Shown one piece after another: positions 15,428 through 24,280 of a stretch of DNA of 64,000 nt. The notes beneath the pieces are model-generated. The model did no database searches and had not been told where the DNA came from. It saw only the letters and a program-made list of their open reading frames with translations. Origin of the DNA: Haloglomus litoreum (GTDB lineage Archaea > Halobacteriota > Halobacteria > Halobacteriales > Haloarculaceae); the NCBI RefSeq assembly GCF_029338515.1, contig NZ_CP119988.1, forward strand, positions 3,844,001-3,908,000. The letters run 5' to 3'. Within the stretch, counting starts at the first letter, position 1. Each line of letters opens with the position of its first letter. The position numbers were made by a program, and so were the translations under genes.

Positions 15428-16486
15428 TTACGCCGAGCCGGGGACCTCGAGCAACCGCTCCAGCGCAGTCTCGAACGTCGATCGCCCGCGACTCTCGGCG
15501 ACGGAGAAGGTCTCGACGCCGACCTCGTCGGTCACGAGCCGTCTCGATAGCTCGGTGTCACACACCGGCCCGACGATCATGTCGGGCTCGAGCCCGTACC
15601 GTTCCTGCAGCAGGTCCACACCCCCGACCGCCCCGCATTCATCGGCCGCCGAGAACACCAGTACGTCGATGTCCTCCATCAGACTGGATTCCAGCACGTG
15701 TCGGGGCCCATACGTCAGGATGCCCCCACCGAGTTCCGCCAGAACGACGTCGGTCTCCTTTCCTCGCAGGTGGCCGAGTACGGTTTCAGCGCACCGTATC
15801 GATTCCTCCCGCTCGGTCGTGCAGGAGACCCCGACATCGGAGAAGTCGGATGTGGCCGCCGCTCCCGCGGCCTCGAAACGCAGTAGATCCCGGCGCATGA
15901 CCGTCCCCGTGAGTTTGCCCGCCCCGACCTCCAGGGAGGCCGATAGGGCGTCGACACCTGCCTCGACAGCGCTCGTCTTGCCCGATTCCATCGAGGTCCC
16001 GCAGAACAGGGCCGTCGGGACGTTCCCCGGCTCCGGACCGGAGGTCGGTGTGAGGCGTGGGTGGTCGGTAACGTTGACCGCTTCGCCGTCAGCCATCAGG
16101 AACCCGACGATCGACACCCGGGTCGGCGCGAAGGAGGGGATCGCAGACCAGACCTCCCCGATCAACCCGCTCTCGATCAGCAGGGACAGCCCGGTCTCCT
16201 CGGAGCTGATTCCGCCTTCCGGGACCCCTCCGTGGAGCTCTTTGACAGCGGGTCTCGTCCCCAGACAGCCCACGACCGACTTCCCAGGGCGTAACGGCAT
16301 TTGCTCGCCGTCCTCCAGCTCGATCGCGTCGATCGGCGTTCCGCCGCGCTCGATCCGGAACACGCAGACATCGCCCTCGTGTCCCACCCCGTCTTCAACT
16401 GACAGGGTCCCGTCGAAGGGCACGTGTCGGACGCTGGAGCTTCGGTAGACGTCATCGGGTAGCTCGGAGGAGACGGTCGAGCGCAT
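15428..16486 (-). CDS. P-loop NTPase of BioD/MobB-like type with N-terminal beta domain
   Basis: 352 residues, not assigned to a named function. Residues about 20-145 are beta-rich (GDVCVFRIERGG, LRPGKSVVGCLGTRPA, EVWSAIPSF). Residues 160-172 hold a Walker A motif, FCGTSMESGKTS. Then come KLTGTVMRRD (about 191-200), SDFSDVGVSCT, a Walker B-like VVLAELGGGILTYG (about 248-260) and LVFSAADECGAVGG, an order resembling BioD, MobB and DUF1611 proteins that use ATP or GTP with a small substrate. It is divergent, with 59 bases between starts, from a C-terminally anchored unknown; a GNAT gene follows that one. Base composition is less GC-rich than around it, suggesting transfer. Confidence 0.75.
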   Translation of the reverse strand: MRSTVSSELPDDVYRSSSVRHVPFDGTLSVEDGVGHEGDVCVFRIERGGTPIDAIELEDGEQMPLRPGKSVVGCLGTRPAVKELHGGVPEGGISSEETGLSLLIESGLIGEVWSAIPSFAPTRVSIVGFLMADGEAVNVTDHPRLTPTSGPEPGNVPTALFCGTSMESGKTSAVEAGVDALSASLEVGAGKLTGTVMRRDLLRFEAAGAAATSDFSDVGVSCTTEREESIRCAETVLGHLRGKETDVVLAELGGGILTYGPRHVLESSLMEDIDVLVFSAADECGAVGGVDLLQERYGLEPDMIVGPVCDTELSRRLVTDEVGVETFSVAESRGRSTFETALERLLEVPGSA

Positions 16487-16545
16487 GCCAGAGAGCTATA
16501 CTATCCAGCACAAAGTATGTTGAGTGTGGCAGGAACTGTTGTCGC

Positions 16546-17433
16546 ATGGGCGTAGTGGTCATCGCCGAGGGGAGGTGTCAACCCGACACCGATGTCGTGG
16601 TCGAGGAGCTCGATACGACCGCGTGGCTCACCGGTGGCTCGTTGTTTGACAGTGGGAGTGCCATCGTCAGAAACACCCTTCACGTCCGGTGCAACAGCGG
16701 CTCGCTCGACTCCCTCGAGTTCGTCATCGCCGGCGAGGTCGGCAGCATCCAGGATTGTTCGGACATCTACCGCGACGAGGACTATGTCGAGTACATCACG
16801 ACGTTCGTCGACCAGGCCGGAACGGTAGAGCAGGAGCAGGATGGGGTCGTCTACTACGACGGGGAGACCCATCGACGAATCAACCGTCTGACCGTTCGCG
16901 AGACACGGGAGTTCGACCGTGGAACGCTAATCCACACGGAACTGGACGAACCGATATCCGCCGGAGAGGACCACCTCATCACGTTACAGTATCGACGACC
17001 GGACTTCGCCAGTCCCTTCGTTCCGGTCCTCTCGAAACGGCAGGAGATCGATACCCGGATCTATTCCATCTACGACGTCTGGGGGGACGCTCCGCTCATG
17101 TCACAGGTGCGTGATATGTCGCCCATCCCCGTAGAAGACGTCGGTATCTGGTTCGGCCTTCCTCCGGGTCGCAGTCCAGTCTCGTTGCGACCCGCTCCCG
17201 ATCGGCAGACGTCCGTCGTCGTCCAGCACCCCGGCTACGCGAGGGAGGAGCTGGAAACCGAAGGGTATACCGGGATCTTCTGGAGTTTCGAGGCGATCGA
17301 GTGCGAGTTCGCGAAGGACGACGTCGAGGTCCACTGTCAGTACGACGACATAACACTCTCGTGGCGACTCGTCGTGATCTCGCTCCTGCTGACAATACTC
17401 GGTACCGCTGCTGGGCTACTCACGCTGCTCTGA
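16546..17433 (+). CDS. Unknown protein with C-terminal membrane anchor
   Basis: 295 residues, not recognised. No signal peptide is seen; the N-terminus (MGVVVIAEGRCQPDTD) leads into a long acidic, beta-rich, Tyr-containing soluble part. One hydrophobic span fills the last 24 residues (about 272-295), as in tail-anchored proteins, so the bulk should face the cytoplasm unless export is unconventional. Cysteines near residues 49 and 64 and near 272 are present but form no clear motif. It shares a 59 bp divergent promoter region with the P-loop gene and precedes a GNAT gene by 46 bases. It is probably part of one functional cassette, by inference from layout only. Confidence 0.7.
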   Translation: MGVVVIAEGRCQPDTDVVVEELDTTAWLTGGSLFDSGSAIVRNTLHVRCNSGSLDSLEFVIAGEVGSIQDCSDIYRDEDYVEYITTFVDQAGTVEQEQDGVVYYDGETHRRINRLTVRETREFDRGTLIHTELDEPISAGEDHLITLQYRRPDFASPFVPVLSKRQEIDTRIYSIYDVWGDAPLMSQVRDMSPIPVEDVGIWFGLPPGRSPVSLRPAPDRQTSVVVQHPGYAREELETEGYTGIFWSFEAIECEFAKDDVEVHCQYDDITLSWRLVVISLLLTILGTAAGLLTLL

Positions 17434-17479
17434 CCGTATGTGCGACAACGATTTGCCGCCCCGGTCCACTGATTAGACC

Positions 17480-18022
17480 ATGCTTCTTCGATTCTCCGAG
17501 GGTGTCGGGGAGTACGCCGATCAGGTTCGTGCCATCCTGAGGTCGGTCGACGAGGAGTTCGTCCCCCCGCTCTCGAGTCGGTCGGGGACCGCAGAGGTGG
17601 ATGACCTCGGTGGGGACGAGGGAAGCGGGATCGATTCGTACTTCCAGGCCTGTCTGGATCAGCAGTTCCTGTTCGCTGAGACGGACGACGAACTCGTCGG
17701 TGTTCTCTCCTACCGGCACCGGTACACTCCCCCGTTCCTGCGACGGTTCTCGCCGTCGAACTACCCGACGATTCTGGCGGTCCGCCGCGAGTGGCGGAAC
17801 GAGGGCGTCGGAACGGCGTTGTATCGGACCTTCCTGTTCGATCTACCACCGGCGTACAGGCTCCCGTACGTCGTCGCTCGGACGTGGAACGAGAACGTTC
17901 GGAGCATCCGGCTCCACGAGAAGTTCGGCTTCGACCGGGTCCATACGATCCCCAACCACCGGGCGCCCGGCGTTCACACCGTCTACTTCGCGAAGGCGCT
18001 GTCTCCCCACGACGGGGAGTAG
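17480..18022 (+). CDS. GNAT-family N-acetyltransferase
   Basis: 180 residues. Residues about 55-170 have the GNAT order: QQFLFAETDDELVGVLSYRHR (beta strands), then TILAVRREWRNEGVGTALYRTFL, where RNEGVG fits the acetyl-CoA pyrophosphate loop (R/Q-x-x-G-x-G/A), then VARTWNENVRSIRLHEKFGFDRVHTIPN, the usual end of the fold. Acceptor unknown. ATG 17480 lies 46 bases after the preceding gene; the CTGATTAGACC stretch 17-27 bases upstream may be a weak promoter. It could modify a partner encoded by the two genes before it. Confidence 0.85.
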   Translation: MLLRFSEGVGEYADQVRAILRSVDEEFVPPLSSRSGTAEVDDLGGDEGSGIDSYFQACLDQQFLFAETDDELVGVLSYRHRYTPPFLRRFSPSNYPTILAVRREWRNEGVGTALYRTFLFDLPPAYRLPYVVARTWNENVRSIRLHEKFGFDRVHTIPNHRAPGVHTVYFAKALSPHDGE

Positions 18023-18067
18023 CCGCGGGGCTCCGCCATCACGTCGGTCGCCACTCGCTACGGCGGC

Positions 18068-18727
18068 CTACCACCCGGACCAGGCGACGGAGGTCTTCGA
18101 CTCGTCGCGGGCGTACACCCGCTTGATGTGTTTGGCTGGCGCCTGGTCGCCCGCGTAGTCGAGTTTCTGCTGGCCGTAGCGCTCCACGTCGTCGCGGAGG
18201 TAGATGCCCTCGACGGTGAACTCGGCGTCCGCGTACTCGTGGGTCTCGCCGACCGTGAACACCTCGTCGCCGGGCACCCGGACCGTCGTGGAGTACGTCG
18301 AGTCGTGGCGGCCGTCCTTCGGGTGGAGGGTGAGGTCGACCGAGACGTTGCCGACGACGCGCGTCCACACCGTCTTCACGTCGTCGACGGGCGCGGCGTC
18401 GGTCCGGGGGGACTCGTCCTCGCCGGCGAGTTCGAGGCTGGTCACCGCCACCGAGAGGATGGCCTCGTCGGTCTCGACGAGGAACTCGTCGTCGACCGAC
18501 AGCCGCTCGTCGGGGTCGAACTCGACGCTGGCGTCGAAGGAGTCGCCCTCCTGCGAGACGATGACCCGGCGCTCGACCGTCGGCTCGCTCGGCAGGTCCG
18601 TCTTGTGGACGTGGGCACACTCCGTACAGCGGACGGTGGCGTGACCGCTCTCGTGCAGGACCTCGTGGACCGTCTCGTCCCCCGGCGAGCAGGACGGACA
18701 GGCGACCGCGACGCGGTTCGTGCTCAT
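18068..18727 (-). CDS. HVO_0476-type zinc-finger protein
   Basis: 219 residues. A zinc ribbon at the N-terminus (ACPSCSP ... VRCTECAHVHKT) is followed by an all-beta, acidic domain with TDEAILSVAVTSLEL, DDVKTVWTRVVGNVSVDLTLHP and FTVGETHEYADAEFTVEGIYLRDD. It resembles the haloarchaeal family annotated as HVO_0476 zinc finger proteins; the role is not known. ATG 18727 is supported by GGCTTATACCC on the minus strand about 30 bases upstream. It is convergent with the GNAT gene. Confidence 0.82.
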   Translation of the reverse strand: MSTNRVAVACPSCSPGDETVHEVLHESGHATVRCTECAHVHKTDLPSEPTVERRVIVSQEGDSFDASVEFDPDERLSVDDEFLVETDEAILSVAVTSLELAGEDESPRTDAAPVDDVKTVWTRVVGNVSVDLTLHPKDGRHDSTYSTTVRVPGDEVFTVGETHEYADAEFTVEGIYLRDDVERYGQQKLDYAGDQAPAKHIKRVYARDESKTSVAWSGW

Positions 18728-18833
18728 GGACGGCGCTTGCCGGTCCGAGGGTATAAGCCCGCGGTCCCGGCGTGGGTGCGACAGGCGGGCCCACGGGCCC
18801 ACCGAGGCCCGCCAGCCGCTCTCCAGCGGGGCC

Positions 18834-20138
18834 TCAGTCGGTCGCGGGCGTGGCCCCATCCGCAGTCGGCGCCCGCTGCTCGCGCCGGTGGAGCCAGACG
18901 ATGGCGCCCGTGGCGAGCACGCCGGTCGCCGTCGCGATGGCGAACGCGACCCGATAGCCGGGGACGGTGTAGACCCGGGCGCCGCCGATGACCTCGCCGG
19001 TCCAGTAGGCGTCGAGAACGGCCCCGAGCAGCGTCGGGAACACCGCGGCACCGAAATAGCCCATGCTGTTGATGACGCCGGTGATGGTGCCCGCCACCTC
19101 GGCGTCGTGGCGCTCCTTGCCCACGGTGAACGCGAGCGCGACGCCGCCGTTGGCGAACAGCGCGAGGAACAGCGCTGCCCCCACGACCGGCAGGGGCGGC
19201 ACCAGCACCAGCGCGGCGTAGCTCAGGGTGAACAGCGCGGCGGCCCCGACCATCAGCGCCGTGCGGCGTTCGAGCCGGTCCGAGAGCGCGCCGAACGCGG
19301 GCGACCCGATCACGAACCCGACGTTCCCCAGCAGAACGTACGTCGAGGCCGTCGCCACGTCGACGCCGTAGATGTCCACGACGTACGGCACGCCCCACAG
19401 CCCGAGGACGGTGAAGTTGGTCCCGAGGGTGAGGAAGAGGGCGACACCCAGCAGCCACGTCTCCCGCTCCGCGAGGACGGTCCGCGTGTTGGCGAGCACC
19501 TCGTCCAGCGTGGCCGCCGTCCCCTCGTCGTCGGCCCCTGTGACCGGCTCGTGTCCGGCGCGCGCCGGCGTATCCCGGACGGCCCCACCGATGGCGACCG
19601 CGAGGCCGGCACCGACGCCACCCGCCGCCAGCATCGCCGTCCGCCACCCGGCCGCCTCGATGGCGAGCGCGAGCGGCGTCGTCGCGAGGATGCCACCCAC
19701 CCCCGCCGCGGCGATGGTGTAGCCGGTCATGGTCGCGTACTCGTCCGGACGGTACCAGTTCGCACAGAACCGGAGCGTCGCGATGTACAGCACGCTGCCG
19801 CCCAGCCCGATGGCGGCCCGCGCGAGGAACGCCTCGGCGAGGCCGCCGCTGGACGCGAACCAGACCACGCCGCCGGTCATCGCCGCGAGTCCGACGGCCC
19901 CGACCCGCCGCGGCCCGTAGCGGTCCACCACGAGCCCCGAGGGCAGCTGGAGGGCGGCGTAGATGTAGAAGAAGGAGGCGTGGAGGCTTCCCAGCTCGGC
20001 CCCGGTCGCGTCGAACGTCGCGGCGAGCGTGTCCGCCAGCACCGCCGTCGCGGTGCGGTGGAAGTTCACCAGCAGGAACCCGCCCGCGAGCAGCGCCCAG
20101 AGGAGCGTCCGCCGCCGGCGCATCGAGAGGCTGACCAT
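18834..20138 (-). CDS. Major facilitator superfamily transporter
   Basis: 434 residues with about twelve membrane spans. MFS signatures are GLVVDRYGPRRVG between spans 2 and 3 and GALSDRLERRTAL in the second half, with a polar central loop (about 195-220). Family members of this type (nitrate/sugar/organic acid MFS) exchange small molecules; the substrate cannot be inferred. ATG 20138 (MVSLSMRRRRTLLW) is preferred over 20162 because GCTATTGTGC on the minus strand lies about 27 bases upstream. Confidence 0.88.
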   Translation of the reverse strand: MVSLSMRRRRTLLWALLAGGFLLVNFHRTATAVLADTLAATFDATGAELGSLHASFFYIYAALQLPSGLVVDRYGPRRVGAVGLAAMTGGVVWFASSGGLAEAFLARAAIGLGGSVLYIATLRFCANWYRPDEYATMTGYTIAAAGVGGILATTPLALAIEAAGWRTAMLAAGGVGAGLAVAIGGAVRDTPARAGHEPVTGADDEGTAATLDEVLANTRTVLAERETWLLGVALFLTLGTNFTVLGLWGVPYVVDIYGVDVATASTYVLLGNVGFVIGSPAFGALSDRLERRTALMVGAAALFTLSYAALVLVPPLPVVGAALFLALFANGGVALAFTVGKERHDAEVAGTITGVINSMGYFGAAVFPTLLGAVLDAYWTGEVIGGARVYTVPGYRVAFAIATATGVLATGAIVWLHRREQRAPTADGATPATD

Positions 20139-20293
20139 ATCGTCAGCCGGTGCCGGCAGCACAATAGCCGTTTTGACGGCAGGTAGCGTTCCCGACCGGC
20201 GAGCGAACGGACGACCCCTCGGCGTCCCCGGAAGCCCCGATTTCGGGCGCTTGAGGCCCGCCTAAACACGCAAAAGAGGGCGGACACGCCGGA

Positions 20294-20301
20294 TTTATAT
20301 T
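20294..20301 (+). promoter_or_regulatory. TATA box of aconitase gene
   Basis: TTTATATT centred about 30 bases before ATG 20328, one of the best TATA matches in the window, as expected for a highly expressed TCA gene. Confidence 0.65.
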
Positions 20302-20327
20302 CGCGGGTCGCACATCCACGGACGACA

Positions 20328-22304
20328 ATGGGACAGACGCTTACCGAGAAAATCCTCTCCGACCACCTCGTGGACGGGGAGCTCGAGACCGGCGAGGAGA
20401 TCGGGATCGAGATCGACCAGGTGCTCACACAGGACACGACCGGGACGCTCGTCTGGCTGCAGTTCGAGGCGCTGGACCTCGACGAGGTCCAGACGGAGAT
20501 CGCGGCCCAGTACTGCGACCACCAGACCTACCAGTTCGACTTCAAGAACACGGACGACCACCGCTTCCTCCGGAGCGCGGCGGGCACGTTCGGCGCGCAC
20601 TTCTCGCGCCCGGGCAACGGTATCTGCCACAACGTCCACAAGGAGAACTTCGCGGCGCCCGGCAAGACGATGCTCGGCTCCGACAGCCACACGCCGACGC
20701 CCGGCGGACTGGGCGAGCTGGCCATCGGTGCCGGCGGCCTGGACGTGGCGGTCGCCATGGGCGGCGGCCCGTACTACATCGAGATGCCGGAGGTCGTGAA
20801 CGTCCGGCTCGAGGGTGAACTCCCCGAGTGGAGCACTGCGAAGGACGTCGCGCTGGAGATGCTGCGCCGCCTCACCGTCAAGGGCGGCGTCGGCAAGATC
20901 TTCGAGTACACCGGCCCCGGTGTCGAGAACCTCACCGTCCCCGAGCGGACGACCATCACCAACCTCGGCACGGAGCTCGGTGCGACCACGTCCATCTTCC
21001 CGACCGACGAGAAGACGAAGGACTACCTCGCCCGCCAGGGTCGCGAGGACGAGTTCGTCGACATCGGCCCCGACGAGGACGCCGAGTACGACGACGAGAT
21101 CGTCGTCGATATGTCCGACATCGAGCCGCTCATCGCCGAGCCCTCGATGCCGGACAAGGTCGTGCCGGTCCGCGAGGCCGCCGGCCGGTCCGTCGACCAG
21201 GTCATCATCGGCTCCTGTACGAACGGCGGCTACGAGGACATCCTCCCGACGGCGAAGATGCTGGAGGGCCGCCAGATCAACAAGAAGACCGAGATGATCG
21301 TCGCGCCCGGCTCCAAGCAGGCCTCCGAGATCCTCGCCCGCCAGGGCTGGACCGCGGAGCTGATGGCCGCCGGCGTCAACTTCTCCGAGGCCACCTGCGG
21401 GGCGTGTATCGGTATCGGCCACGTTCCCGCCTCCGATTCGGTCTCGCTGCGCACCTTCAACCGCAACTTCGAGGGTCGCTCCGGCATCGAGGACGACTCC
21501 GTCTACCTCTGCTCGCCGGAGGTCGCCGCCGCGGCCGCCCTCGCGGGCGAGATCGTCGACCCGCGTGACCTCGCCGACGAACTCGGCGACCTCGAGGCGC
21601 CGGGCGTCGAGCTGCCCGACAAGTACGACGGCTCGAAGGCCGACCTCATCGCGCCCGACGAGGCCGTCGACGACGAGCTCATCAAGGGCCCGAACATCGG
21701 CGACGTCCCGCTCAAGGACGAGCTGGACTCCGAGCTGGCCGGTCCGAACCTCCTGCACATGGAGGACAACATCACGACCGACCACATCATTCCGGCCACG
21801 CAGGACATCCTGATGTACCGGTCGAACGTTCCCAAACTGAGCGAGTTCACGCTCTCGCGCGTCGACGACACGTTCGCGCAGCGGGCCCTCGACAGCGACG
21901 GCGGCTTCCTCGTCGCCGGCGAGAACTACGGCCAGGGCTCCTCCCGTGAGCACGCGGCGCTGTGCCCGATGTACCTGGGCATCGAGGGCGTCTTCGCACA
22001 GAGCTTCGCCCGCATCCACAAGGCGAACCTGTTCAACTTCGGCCTCATCCCGCTCACCATCGACGAGGAGACCTACGAGAAGCTCGAGCAGGGCGACGAC
22101 ATGGAGATCGTCGACGACGTCGCCGAGGGCGTCCGCTCCGGCCAGGAGGAGTTCACGGTCCGCGTGAACGACGACTGGGAGTTCACGGCCAACCTCGACG
22201 CCTCCGAGCGCGAGCGCGAGATCCTCGCCGACGGTGGCAAGCTCTCGCACACGAAGAAGCTCGCCGAGGACGGCGGCTCCGGCGCGACCCCGGCCGACGA
22301 CTGA
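20328..22304 (+). CDS. acnA: Aconitate hydratase
   Basis: 658 residues. Converts citrate to isocitrate in the TCA cycle with a [4Fe-4S] cluster. Cluster ligands are Cys297 (GSCTNGG), Cys357 and Cys360 (ATCGACIG). Domains 1-3 (about 1-415) start LTEKILSDHLVDGE and include GSDSHTPTPGGLG; the swivelling domain 4 (about 465-640) has VAGENYGQGSSREHAA with the catalytic Ser/Arg. The length fits the shorter archaeal/mitochondrial-type aconitases. A long antisense ORF across it is a codon-bias shadow. Followed by an AT-rich stretch (22380-22440). Confidence 0.95.
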   Translation: MGQTLTEKILSDHLVDGELETGEEIGIEIDQVLTQDTTGTLVWLQFEALDLDEVQTEIAAQYCDHQTYQFDFKNTDDHRFLRSAAGTFGAHFSRPGNGICHNVHKENFAAPGKTMLGSDSHTPTPGGLGELAIGAGGLDVAVAMGGGPYYIEMPEVVNVRLEGELPEWSTAKDVALEMLRRLTVKGGVGKIFEYTGPGVENLTVPERTTITNLGTELGATTSIFPTDEKTKDYLARQGREDEFVDIGPDEDAEYDDEIVVDMSDIEPLIAEPSMPDKVVPVREAAGRSVDQVIIGSCTNGGYEDILPTAKMLEGRQINKKTEMIVAPGSKQASEILARQGWTAELMAAGVNFSEATCGACIGIGHVPASDSVSLRTFNRNFEGRSGIEDDSVYLCSPEVAAAAALAGEIVDPRDLADELGDLEAPGVELPDKYDGSKADLIAPDEAVDDELIKGPNIGDVPLKDELDSELAGPNLLHMEDNITTDHIIPATQDILMYRSNVPKLSEFTLSRVDDTFAQRALDSDGGFLVAGENYGQGSSREHAALCPMYLGIEGVFAQSFARIHKANLFNFGLIPLTIDEETYEKLEQGDDMEIVDDVAEGVRSGQEEFTVRVNDDWEFTANLDASEREREILADGGKLSHTKKLAEDGGSGATPADD

Positions 22305-22463
22305 GCGCGCCGCCGAGGAACGTTCCCCTTTCTTTCGCACCCGCCCGGAGAGCGGCCGGACCCCCCACGTGCCGGGAAGCCGCATTCAGACGTTACGACA
22401 GATATTCAAATATTATGTACTCACTATACAAATTATGGCCTGAGTAGCCAAGTTACCTCGCCA

Positions 22464-23318
22464 TCAGTCCAGCCGCAACAGCTCCATGATCGTCAGGCTC
22501 AGTCCGAACGGGACGAACGTGGCGGCGACGAGGAAGAAGCCGGCCCACGACAGCAGCGGCCGGTCCGCGAAGATGAACATGATGGGACCGATGAGCGACC
22601 AGGCGCCGAAGACGGGGACGCCGACCTCCGGCGTCGCGAGCAGGTAGCCGAGCGTGCAGAGGAGACAGCACAGCAGGATGAGGTTGACCACGATGGGGAA
22701 GCGCGGGGTGACGCTGCTGGCGAGGAAGACGGGGTAGAAGAAGAACGTCGCCAGCCCGAAGATGGCGGTCTTCGGGTCGAGATCGAAGCGGTACCGCTCC
22801 AGCATCCGCGCGGCGACCGTGATGCGGTCGCCCAGACCGCTCGGGGGGACGGTACCAGCACCCTCGGCATCCTCGTCCGCAGCGTAGCTCGCGGTCGGGT
22901 CCGCGGTGGGACCGGCGCCGGACCCGGCCGCAGTGCCGGCGCTGCTCCCGGCCCCGGCGCCGGTGCTGGAATCGGTCCAGCCCTCGGCGGTCCAGCGAGC
23001 GCGCTGGCGGCGGCGCCCGCGCCCGCCGAAGCCGTCGCTGGCGTTGCTTCCGGTCATGCCATCCCCGTCCGCCCCGTTGCCGACGTAACGCTCGTGACCC
23101 AGGCGGTCGTAGCGCGCCCGCTCCTCGGGGTCGGTCAGCACCTCCCGGGCGCGTCTCACACGCTGGAACTCGTCGGTGGCGTCCGGTGCGTCGTTCAGGT
23201 CCGGGTGCGTCTCCTTGACCCGCTCGCGGTACGAGTCCTCGATGGCCGCGACGCTGGCGTCAGCCGGGACGCCCAGCACCGCGTAGTAGTCCTCGCCCGT
23301 GTCACCCGGGTCGGGCAT
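22464..23318 (-). CDS. Membrane J-domain (DnaJ-like) protein
   Basis: 284 residues. J domain at about 9-75 (DYYAVLGVPADASVAAIEDSYRERV ... THPDLND ... ARYDRLGHERYV), with the HPD motif needed to stimulate DnaK. A Gly/Ala/Ser/Thr-rich linker (about 85-165) leads to about four membrane spans (about 190-280). The protein lacks the Gly/Phe and zinc domains of true DnaJ, so it is a membrane J-protein that may recruit DnaK to the membrane. ATG 23318 is supported by a TTTGGTATC box about 27 bases upstream; the ORF is open far beyond it without family sequence. Confidence 0.85.
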   Translation of the reverse strand: MPDPGDTGEDYYAVLGVPADASVAAIEDSYRERVKETHPDLNDAPDATDEFQRVRRAREVLTDPEERARYDRLGHERYVGNGADGDGMTGSNASDGFGGRGRRRQRARWTAEGWTDSSTGAGAGSSAGTAAGSGAGPTADPTASYAADEDAEGAGTVPPSGLGDRITVAARMLERYRFDLDPKTAIFGLATFFFYPVFLASSVTPRFPIVVNLILLCCLLCTLGYLLATPEVGVPVFGAWSLIGPIMFIFADRPLLSWAGFFLVAATFVPFGLSLTIMELLRLD

Positions 23319-23708
23319 TGTCGGGATGACGGACCGGGGATACCAAACGGTATCGGTGGTTCTCGCGGAGCGAAGTAATCCACTGCGGCTGCTCGGGTTG
23401 CAAAAGCGGGGTGGGGGGGTGGGGATGCACCCTAATCGGGTGCAACTAAGTGTATCGCCGCGGGAGGTATCAACCTTGCGGCCACCGGTGCGTCGCCTGG
23501 CGTCACTCGGTTCATGAAAACGTGCATCACCGCACAGAACCGTCCTCCGGTCGGTTCCTGTGGTCGTCCGGTGGTCCGGCGGTCCGGCGGTCCGGGGCCG
23601 CGGGCGACGGTCGGGGCCGACCCGTGTCCCCGCCCCCCGTGGAACGCCGCTATCACCACCGAGCGGGCGGCAACAGGGCTTAACTGACGGGGGGGCGTAC
23701 GCCGGGTC
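23319..23708. other. Divergent intergenic region with hairpin
   Basis: 390 bp between the J-protein gene and rimI. It holds a perfect 7-bp inverted repeat TGCACCC-TAATC-GGGTGCA at 23426-23444 next to a G-rich tract, a GGTCCGGC triple repeat near 23573-23600, and TATA-like GGCTTAACTG at 23678-23687 for rimI. No gene is seen. Confidence 0.5.
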
Positions 23709-24194
23709 GTGACGGCTACCCCCCCGCGCCGGTCGCTCGTGGTTCGCGAGGCCACCCGCGCGGACCTGCTGGAGGTGTTCCGCATCGAGCGGGCCTCCTT
23801 CCCGCAGCCGTGGCCCTACGGCGCGTTCGAGGGGTTCCTCGGAACGCCGGGATTCCTCGTCGCGGAGCAGCGCGAGGAGGGCGACGACCCCGGCACCATC
23901 ACCGGCTACATCGTCGCCGACACCGTGCCCAACCACGGGAGTCCCATCGGTCACGTCAAGGACATCGCCGTCCACCCGGACCACCGCGGCCGGGGCATCG
24001 GGCGCCGGCTGCTCGAGCGTGGCCTGGCCGTGATGGAGGGTCGTGACGCCGCACGCGTCAAACTGGAGGTCCGCGACGGGAACGACGCCGCGATCTCGCT
24101 CTACCGGGACTTCGGCTTCAGACACCACCACACCGTCCCCGGCTACTACGACGACGGGACCGACGCGCTGGTGATGGTCCGCCCCGGGGACTGA
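23709..24194 (+). CDS. rimI: RimI-type protein N-terminal acetyltransferase
   Basis: 161 residues, GNAT fold. DLLEVFRIERASFPQPWPYGAF is the RimI/Ard1 substrate-side start, VKDIAVHPDHRGRGIGRRLLERGL holds the acetyl-CoA loop (HRGRGIG), and KLEVRDGNDAAISLYRDFGF ends the fold. Archaeal members acetylate protein N-termini. The GTG at 23709 stands about 27 bases after GGCTTAACTG. It leads a run of co-directional genes, each with its own TATA box. Confidence 0.9.
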   Translation: MTATPPRRSLVVREATRADLLEVFRIERASFPQPWPYGAFEGFLGTPGFLVAEQREEGDDPGTITGYIVADTVPNHGSPIGHVKDIAVHPDHRGRGIGRRLLERGLAVMEGRDAARVKLEVRDGNDAAISLYRDFGFRHHHTVPGYYDDGTDALVMVRPGD

Positions 24195-24280
24195 CGGCCG
24201 CCCCCCCGCACTCGCCGGGGACCGCCCACCGGCCGACCGGACTCGCCCGGGCTTTTGTGTCCTCGCGCCCAACAGCCGGT

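Noticed and set aside
20295-22385. 696-codon open frame antisense to aconitase
   Set aside because: High-GC third-position bias leaves the antisense frame open. Its product is Arg/Val/Asp/Gly shadow sequence and it lies wholly across an obvious aconitase gene.
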